Shown here piece by piece: positions 8,050-14,105 of a stretch of 14,105 bases of DNA. Numbering within the stretch: position 1 is the stretch's first letter; every line of letters starts with the position of its first letter. The DNA comes from Smittium culicis (lineage: Eukaryota; Kickxellomycota; Harpellomycetes; Harpellales; Legeriomycetaceae): the NCBI GenBank assembly GCA_001970855.1, contig LSSN01000274.1:1-14105 (forward strand). Reading direction: 5' to 3'. Position numbers and translations under genes: made by a program. The notes beneath the pieces were generated by a model that had not been told where the DNA came from, ran no database searches, and worked only from the letters and a program-made list of their open reading frames with translations.

Positions 8050-9526
8050 TTCTCGTCTTAATCTTATTTTTTCCTTGATTCTTTTTCTTAATCACGTAGA
8101 CACGCCTAATAATTTTGAAGGGTAAGAGATACTTGCATTTCCTATAGTTGCTCTAAAAAATTGCTTTCGCTATCTATAGATTAAAATTTTGATGTCATCT
8201 TATAAGCAGGGTATAAAATTTTATACATAATCTAGCTTTCACTACAGCATTTATTTTTTAGTTATTTTAATCTTTCGATTAAAGGCGTATTATCCAAGTT
8301 TTTAATTGAATTTTCATTTATAGTTTTCCCTTTCTTGTTGGATTTTTTTTCAAGTATCCATTATCCAAAGTTTTTATTGAGGCAAAAGCATTAACAAGCT
8401 TGAAAAATTCTCTTTCATTTATAATATTTGATTCGGTATCACTGTTACACTTCAAAGCGTAGTCCAAATATTATGATATTTCTAGCTTTATTTGCTTTGA
8501 AGAATCTAGTACATTTTTGATAAGTATCCTTATCCCATCTTTTCCCCAGTTGGTAGGCATTATTACTCCTCTACTATTCTCAATAAAAAATTCAGTACCC
8601 ATCTTTAATAATCCCGCTTCATTATCTTTTTTTGAAATATTCGCAGTCTACAAATCTATAAGCTTCATCACAGTAAATTTATCTAATTTTTCTTTATATT
8701 TATCTGTATCCTTCTCATTTGTTACAGCAGTTGTAATTGTGTCAATTACAGTGTCCATTTTTAAACACACATTTTCTATCAGTTTTGATAGCTCGTTGAA
8801 GTCTTTATCATTTCTGTTCAAATCAAATTGGCCAGATTCAGAAACAGAAGAGCCGATTATATTTTGTAGATTCTCCATGTTAGATAGTGTTATATACTTA
8901 TTTTTAATCTCAGAACAAGTTAAAAAGTCTCCATTGTTGCTGTATAAGTGACTTTGAATCTTGACAAAGTCTGGATGGTAAATACTTTTTATTAAGAGCT
9001 CTGTTTTTTCTCTTTGAGAGATGATTGAATTTTTTTTTTGTTTTTGCAGTAAGTACTCAAATTGATGTAAATAATTCTTAAATTTTTGCAGAATAATCTC
9101 TATTTTGATAAGCATATACAATTTCTCTTCTATCTAATCTTTGCTTTATTTCAATTGTTAATAGCCTTTGAGAACGACTTTGAATTGTTCCCAATCATTA
9201 TCAGCGTAGGTAATCGATTTTGTGATTTTTGATCTAACTTTCTCAACACAGTAAAACGGAAATATCATTGTTATTTCTAATTTGAAACTCTTATAAATTA
9301 TAATCTCATATTAGGATAGAAATTATAGTAGGTCTTCTCCATTAAAATCAGATGCGCTGGCTGTACCAGTAAATACTTGAGAGATATTATACCCACTTGT
9401 TAGAGGATGAGAATCACTAGAATATTTTAATGTTTCTTTTTTATCATTCATATTATAAAATTTACTTTCACTTTCAAAATAGTAATTATACGTGTATATA
9501 TATGCTACCCTCGCGCTAGGTTTCAT
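8050..9526 (-). pseudogene. gag: gag (capsid-like) polyprotein region
   Basis: The first ATG is at 9526, although the frame is open further upstream. From there to 8341 the frame holds UAR codons at 9325, 9313, 9160, 9148, 9136, 8650 and 8473 (upper coordinate) and no UGA, about 395 codons. The segment around 9345-9165 has the layout of retrotransposon gag: F-N-G-E-D-L-L, then F-L-S-x-Y-E, then FPFYCVEKVRSKI, then DNDWEQFKVVLKGY. This mirrors the FxG..xxFLxxYE ... DWexfKxxLxxxY pattern of Ty3-like capsids. A coiled, charged stretch follows (about 9120-8650). An 8-base homopolymer (8343-8350) shifts the frame. The next about 96 codons (8339-8050) are Gln/Lys/Glu-rich with eight UAR and no UGA, for example LTLQNY and ACLRD separated by UAG. 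No CCHC knuckle was seen. The antisense frame at 8517-8951 is a shadow. Confidence 0.72.
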
Positions 9527-9640
9527 TAATGTCGCCGAGAGTTTTTCTTCCTGGAACGATAATTTTTCACATATACTTTTATTTATAGTGTTTTTAGGTA
9601 CTTTATGAATTTAGTTTTGTTTTAGTTTTTGATTAAATTT
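9525..9640 (-). repeat. Direct repeat copy B, immediately upstream of gag
   Basis: Copy B shares with copy A (6545-6650) an exact 12-mer, ctggaacgataa on the plus strand (9551-9562 here, 6568-6579 there). It also shares an upstream run in which gttttgatyaaattt-like and tttatgaattta-like blocks match with small gaps. By eye about 75% of positions agree over some 85 bp. In the A reading frame both code IVP-x-RKTL just after the shared block, so the similarity may extend about 30 bp into the RNase H-like side. Same orientation, spacing about 2.98 kb. Confidence 0.6.
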
Positions 9641-9940
9641 GTAAACATGATTATATATTGATTATTTTGGATAATTTTATTATTTATATAAATATATCTG
9701 TATTTATAGTAAAATAATTAAAGTAAAAACATTAAAAAATAAATATTACAACTTTTTATTTTGTTTCTTATCTACTTAAGGGTTTTAATAAAATATTTTC
9801 GAGAATCTGAAATAATTTGTATGTAAAATTAATGATTATGATAACAGAAACAGTAAAAGTAATAGAAAATAATAAACCAATAAGCTAGATTTATTTTTAG
9901 ATTAGTAATGTATAAAAAAACTCAATTAAAACACACATTC

Positions 9941-10544
9941 TCAGATTTTCATAAAATAAAGAAAAAACTACATAACTTATTTCCTTATAGAAATATTAAG
10001 CTCTTTGTATTTGCATAGATCGCACAACCTATCTACGACCAAGTCATCACGACTTTTCGACCAGAACCCGTTGTGAAATAATTTATTAAATTTATACTTT
10101 TCCTTCAAAATCTAAGTTTTTTAATGACTCTTCTTTGTATAAAGTTTGGTCAGTTTTTTCAATGCATCGAACTTTTAATTGTTTTTTTTATTTGTTAAAT
10201 TATGTGGTTTTATATTTACCACAGGACTTGGTTTCGAACAGCAGTAATATTAAAGTTTTTCGCTATTCAAAACCCAAATTTCAATTCTGGAACACTTAAT
10301 TTCGACATAGTCTTTTTTTTTTTTTGGATTTATATATGCATTTTAATTTTTTAATCAGAATTATGAGATAAAAGTTTATTACTTGAATTTTTATATTTGA
10401 CGTAAAAAATTGAAGATTTGGGCCGTAATTAAGTAACTTTACCTTTTATATTTTTCGCTTGAGCTAAAAAATGTGCCTATACTTCGATATTGTATCAAAA
10501 TGTTTGTAATTGCTAGCTTATTAGCCTTTATCTAATAATTGAAG
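9941..10544 (-). pseudogene. Unidentified coding segment, about 200 codons, Cys-rich C-terminal part
   Basis: I do not recognise this product. A UGA-free frame enters after a UGA at 10547-10545, with KHFDTISKYRHIF and KVKLLNYGPNL. It crosses a 13-base A/T homopolymer (10313-10325), where one base must be gained or lost to stay in frame. It then continues for about 138 codons to UGA at 9943-9941. The second part contains DYVEIKCSRIEIWVLNSEKL, YYCCSKPSPVVNIKPHN, NGFWSKSRDDLVVDRLCDLC and about eight UAR codons at Gln-compatible places. The stretch 10015-10080 is much richer in GC than its surroundings, which supports coding. C-X2-C and YCC spots could bind zinc. There is no in-frame ATG at the start. 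It lies upstream of the gag region in the same orientation and may be part of that element or an unrelated gene fragment. Confidence 0.5.
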
Positions 10545-10547
10545 TCA

Positions 10548-12384
10548 GAAAGTGTATTATTAGATGGGTATTTTTTGTAACTTTGATGAGTTTTGACTTA
10601 ATTTTCTTTTTTTTCTACACTTTTTCTAATGGGAAATCGAATTAATGGTAATTGGCCTTAAAATAAATCATTTAAAGCAAATTTTTTTGTGCTAATAGGT
10701 TAAACAGCCGATAATCAGTTAAATTAATATAGAAATTTCCATTTATTCGTAATGGTCGATTAAAATTACATAAAAAATGAATAAGCTATATTCATATGAT
10801 AATTTGCTGTAATTTAATGAAAAGAAATAAAATATGCTTAATACAAAAATTAAATAAGCTGATTTAAAATAGCTCATTTATTATTTAAATTTCCTTTGAT
10901 AAGCTAAAAAGATCTGTCGTATAAATAAAAAATTAAATCAAATAATAAAATTTCAAATAAAGTATAGATTCAAACACTGAAATAATAATAAATCTTATGG
11001 TTCATATCATCATAGTATTGAAAAGAGTAAAAATTGATAGCAAACGAAATAATTAAGATAAAGAGTTAATTAATATAACCTTATGCATTAAAATATAATG
11101 ATAATTGAGAAAAAAACTAGATCAAATACTTCGTCAAAAAATAAGGGTAATCTGATTCATTTAATTGATAGACGAATCATGAAAAGTTAAAAATAGATAA
11201 AAAAATATAATTAAAATAAATATTGCGAGATGAATAAAAATATATAAAGTAGAAATATAAAATATATTAAATAATTGAACAAAGCTTGAGATCAAAATAC
11301 CAAAAAAAAAACCAATAATTGCAAAAAGTAAGTTAGATATAAACAAGAATACAAAATGCCTATGTTGTGACAAATTAAAAGTGATAAAACAATACGAAAG
11401 CGGAAAAAATAATATATAAAAAAGCTAGTATAAATATAGATCAAATCAAACTAAATAAATTAAACACATAAAGAATTGAATAAGTCGCTAAAAATCATGA
11501 GCCAGTAAATAATATATAAATAATATTCAAATAATCATTATGAATAGTTTAATATGAACGATCAAAAAATCAATTATCTAACCAAAAGGATATTATAAAA
11601 GAAATCTAGTCTTGCATTTCTTAGACACTATAAGGTAAATATTGATGTATTGAATATTTTATACCGACGTTAATGCATATAATAAAAATTTTTTTTAGAG
11701 AATATAACTACATGCGATGCTTTCCTAATAGTAAAACTCAATTCAGTCGCATCAAAAATCTTAAAAAGCCAAACTTTTTCTAATGAATCATAAAAGTATA
11801 ATAAGCGAATAAAAAGCAGTAGAATAATTCAATAATAAAATTAATTTAATGATGTAATATATCTGGATGACTATTTCAAAAGTGATAATAGACAAATAGG
11901 TCAAACTAATGAATGAAGGCGATAAGAAAAGGATAAATTTAGTACTAGGTAGAAAAAAATCAAGTAATAAGCAAAAGTTGCTATAAAAATAAATAATAAA
12001 CATAATTTATCCTAAAACTGACAGAATTGAAAGACTCGAATAGATCGAATAATAAAATAAAATGTATGCGGATTATAAAGCTAAATATCTATTATCAATA
12101 AAGATGTGTATAAATCGTAGTTTGTATAAAAAATTATATCGTATTATAAATATAGACAGTCGGTATAAATAAATCAAATGTACTGGTTAATAAAATCTGA
12201 TATTTTTGTTGATTTTAGGCGACAATAAATGCACTACATTACGGAGAATATCAATAAATAACATAGAAGGCAGTTTTTTTTTACGAGAAATTTATTAAAA
12301 ACAATATAAAAATGTATAAAACACTATAATAAATTATTTTAAAAAATTGTATTTTTTATAAAAAAAAATCTATTCAACTCCTCT
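10548..12384. other. AT-rich region with weak plus-strand frames
   Basis: Between the unidentified segment and the non-LTR element the plus strand is A-rich. One frame from ATG 11098 stays open 63 codons to UGA 11287-11289, and then continues past four or five UGA to about 12290 with Lys/Asn/Gln-rich sequence. UGA occurs there at about the chance rate. A neighbouring frame contains KCLCCDKLKV at about 11355. The Phe/Ile-rich minus-strand frames at 11161-11373 and 11788-12003 are the expected antisense of A-rich DNA. A minus-strand ATG frame at about 10670 (MIYFKANYHQFDFPLEK) might belong to the segment below it. None is strong enough to call. Confidence 0.45.
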
Positions 12385-13440
12385 CTACGGCTCCAGCAGC
12401 TCCATAACATCTGGACATCGACTCAAGGGGGCTGGTGATTCACTAGGACTTACAAGCATTAGCAATCGGGAGGCACGAATGTCATACAAAAAATTTTCTG
12501 TTTCCAGCTCGACAATTTGGCAGGCGTTAACAGCACGAAGCTGGAAAAAAAATTTTTTATTCTCCCCACCTCCAAGGAGTTTTCCAACCTGCTCCATTTA
12601 AGCTGAGTCGGAAGAAAAAAAATTTTAAATTAAAAAAATTATGATTTTTTTTAAAAATCGCATAATATTATTTAAGCGATTGGCTTGCCACCTTAGACAC
12701 ACTAAAAATAAATGTTCAATTGTTTCTTGAATACCCTTGTTACAAAAAGGGCTAAAATTTTTGTATTTTTCATCCATGATTTATTGAATTTACAAGCTTT
12801 TGCACTGTTCAAATATTCGCCTGTTTTGATTTTCACAATTTCCTGGAATCCTGTTCGCTGTTCTGGTAAAATGAAATGTAAATTTATCCAGCTAATTGTG
12901 CTCTTAATCGCCAATCTATTGCTCAATTATGGATTATCGGTTTATTATATGTCATTTTTCTATGTTCTCGCTAATTTAGCACGTTTTTCGTGCTCATTGC
13001 ACAACAAAATTTTTTTAACCACTCTTTAGTACCTGATACCCAAGTACTCATTCTTGATCTATGCGGAAATTTAATTAGTTCGAAAAAACACGTTTTTGAG
13101 TTTTTACATTTTACTATATCGCGCTCTCGAGTCTCACTTGTTCATAAAAATACCGATTTAATTCCCAACTCGGTTTGAAGCATTTCAATAGCCACTGATT
13201 TCCCCGCTCTAGCTAATATTCTTATTTCTTTATCAATATTAATTTGTACTAGTTTAACTCATTGTTAACTCATTCCAAAAGTTTCTCCGCCAAAACAACC
13301 AATAGGAATCAGTACAGAATTCATAAATTTTATTTTAAACAATGTGGGTATATCAGCTCTCTTTAAAAATCCGTACGTCAAAAAGTAGCTTTTTCGAAAT
13401 TTTTTTTAATTTCGTATAATAAACTCCAATTATCATTAAA
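12385..13440 (-). pseudogene. Non-LTR ORF2 C-terminal half: thumb, CCHC zinc finger, tail
   Basis: After the frameshift at about 13440 the next frame gives a thumb region containing LIPIGCFGGETFGM (about 13315-13270). This matches the P...YG.E.WGM signature that follows RT in many non-LTR elements. It continues through ILARAGKSVAIEML and STWVSGTKEWLKKF to about 12905, interrupted by UAR and UGA codons. A shift gives NLHFILPEQRTGFQEI (about 12892-12845). A last shift gives the C-terminal zinc finger SPFCNKGIQETIEHLFLVC followed by L-R-W (about 12753-12688). Its pattern is C-X2-C-X9-H-X4-C, but the first Cys is Ser (AGC). Two UAA codons later, in the same frame, a tail begins MEQVGKLLGGGENKK and ends at a UAG (12387-12385). 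The tail resembles the LLGG...R tails of such proteins, but that match is by memory only. Composition here is clearly more GC-rich than the surroundings. Confidence 0.8.
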
Positions 13441-14105
13441 AAAAATCTAAGATATTCGTATTTATGCAAAAATTTTATTTCCTGATTTTGAGCGCTAAAT
13501 TTGAAAATATTTTTTGAATTTATATTTAAAATTCCACATTTTGAATTATTGATTTTAATTTCTCATTTATTTGAACAATAGGATATTTTATCCAACGAGT
13601 CTTGGAGCTGTTCAGTTGAGTCAGCAATCGCCACACCATACTCTGCAAATAGTAGGTCTTGAATCCTTTTTCCTAGTGATAGTACAAAAACACCCTGTAT
13701 GCCATCAAAAATATCGTTTATATAAAAGTTGAATAAGATCAGCGATGCGGGACAACCTTGCCGCACACCGCAGTTGTAGTCAAAATTTTCGGAAATTCTA
13801 TTTCCTATTTTTACTGTTAGTTTTGGTGATCTGAACAGCCCTAAAATTAAATTTAAAATTTTCCCGCCAATCCCGATGCGCCTAAGCTTATATATTAGCG
13901 CCATATGTGGTACCATACCATAAGCCTTTGCGAAATCTATAAATCCTATCCATTTATCTAAATTTTGAATTTTACGTAGTTTAACAATTTCATATACTAC
14001 TGTAGCTTGTGAGATACACTCTTCCCGTGATCGAAACCCAGCCTACTCAGTTTTTATTATACTATATTTTCTGTAGATTTTCGCTAATTTGTTGGCTAAT
14101 ATTTT
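13439..14105 (-). pseudogene. Non-LTR reverse transcriptase domain (fingers and palm), inactive
   Basis: The frame enters at the window edge with a fingers segment (NKLAKIYRKY). It then reads TE-UAG-AGFRS at 14045-14043, where non-LTR RTs have a conserved Gln. Motif A reads FIDFAKAYGMVP at about 13943-13908: the first Asp (13937-13935) is kept, but the usual AYD/AFD Asp is Gly. Motif B GVRQGCPAS is intact (13769-13743). Motif C, normally FADD, is FAEY (13649-13638), so the metal-binding Asp pair is lost. An in-frame UGA (13565-13563) sits where the family has Trp in the C..W.L.IN..K segment, and the following IKINNSKC matches it. YEYLRF (13460-13443) corresponds to the usual YKYLG turn. Immediately after it the frame shifts at a 7-base homopolymer (13439-13445). 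The second Asp, FADD and UGA changes make it non-functional as written. Confidence 0.92.

Larger units (their letters stand above)
5690..9526 (-). mobile_element. Degenerate Ty3/mdg4-like LTR-type retroelement (gag-PR-RT-RH-partial IN)
   Basis: Five blocks in family order lie on the minus strand: capsid-like gag (about 9526-8050), retropepsin-like protease (about 7950-7690), RT N-terminal half (7190-6697), RNase H (6594 to about 6180) and a weak integrase zinc-finger remnant (about 5870-5700). They become continuous only with UAA/UAG=Gln. Frameshifts separate the blocks at about 8343 (8-base homopolymer), about 8045, 7182-7190 (9-base homopolymer), the RT/RNase H junction and about 6014-6180. 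RT motifs B to E (palm and thumb) are missing between 6697 and 6594, and no integrase catalytic core is seen, so the copy cannot be autonomous. I found no LTR pair, primer-binding site or polypurine tract. Order RT-RNase H-integrase argues for Ty3-like rather than Ty1/copia. Alternative: a related endogenous gag-pol lineage. Confidence 0.72.
12385..14105 (-). mobile_element. Decayed non-LTR (LINE-like) retrotransposon, 5' part outside the window
   Basis: On the minus strand one meets, in the right order for an ORF2 protein, RT fingers, RT palm, the post-palm W/K element, thumb, a CCHC-type C-terminal zinc finger and a short tail. The parts lie in different frames: 14105 to about 13439 in one, about 13440-12905 in a second, 12926-12760 in a third, and 12755-12385 in a fourth segment, so at least three frameshifts separate them. 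Under UAA/UAG=Gln most remaining breaks are UGA codons. The element enters from the right edge, so its endonuclease and 5' end are not visible. No poly(A) tail or target-site duplication was found; the minus-strand sequence after the last stop (12385) is simply T/A-rich. It is a dead copy, because both catalytic aspartate motifs are damaged. Identity as a non-LTR element is firm; the clade is not assigned. Confidence 0.9.

Noticed and set aside
8517..8951. 144-codon standard-code frame on the plus strand
   Set aside because: It lies entirely antisense to the gag frame, which has family signatures; the plus translation is Ser/Phe-rich as expected of an antisense shadow.
8050..9526. UAA=Lys and UAG=Glu (another known ciliate code) as an alternative
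   Set aside because: Many sites fit Lys/Glu as well as Gln, so it is not excluded by gag alone. However, the UAG at 14045-14043 sits on a near-invariant Gln of the RT, favouring UAR=Gln.
11161..12003. Hydrophobic minus-strand frames (11161-11373, 11788-12003) resembling membrane proteins
   Set aside because: Antisense of A-rich DNA gives Phe/Ile/Leu-rich translation automatically; no other sign of a gene.
12712..13178. Two plus-strand standard-code frames (12712-13029, 12990-13178)
   Set aside because: They are antisense to the thumb and zinc-finger part of the non-LTR element, whose motifs explain this sequence better.
1..14105. tRNA or rRNA genes, CRISPR arrays, telomere repeats, a Tetrahymena chromosome breakage sequence
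   Set aside because: None was recognised on either strand when read by eye; a dedicated search could still find a diverged copy.

Overview
This is very AT-rich nuclear DNA, roughly a fifth to a quarter GC by eye. Read with the standard code it seems almost gene-free. Read with UAA and UAG as glutamine, broken protein reading becomes long and coherent. A capsid (gag)-like frame on the minus strand runs from 9526 to about 8341 with seven in-frame UAR codons and no UGA. A second stretch (7190-6697) has about 13 UAR and no UGA. In a reverse transcriptase near the right edge, a UAG stands exactly where the family has its near-invariant Gln (the Q of QxGFR). This code plus the composition points to a ciliate, most simply a Tetrahymena-like oligohymenophorean. 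The retroelements and lack of clean host genes suggest germline (micronuclear) sequence. That assignment is inference; other UAR=Gln lineages exist.

Right edge (14105-12385, minus): a decayed non-LTR (LINE-like) retrotransposon. It contains RT fingers, palm with ruined catalytic motifs, thumb, a C-terminal zinc finger and a tail, with several frameshifts and UGA codons. The 5' part lies beyond the window.

Centre (about 9526-5690, minus): a Ty3/mdg4-like LTR-type retroelement in the order gag, aspartic protease, RT N-terminal half, (RT palm missing), RNase H, weak remains of the integrase zinc finger. A sequence of about 85-115 bp occurs twice in the same orientation, just before gag and at the RT/RNase H junction. 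No LTRs were recognised. Upstream of it (10544-9941, minus) is an unidentified coding segment of about 200 codons with two Cys-rich spots and one frameshift at a 13-base homopolymer.

Left-centre: two long UGA-delimited frames without recognised homology, 4153-4809 (minus) and 4888-5712 (plus), arranged divergently. Left part (1-4150) and 10550-12380: AT-rich DNA with an 18-bp tandem repeat, hairpins and a long stretch of strong G-over-C skew (about 1440-3560), but no gene I can defend.

The parts do not form a working pathway. This looks like a graveyard of two retroelement classes in a genome with a reassigned code. Some frameshifts fall in A/T homopolymers and could be sequencing errors, so how dead each element is remains open.
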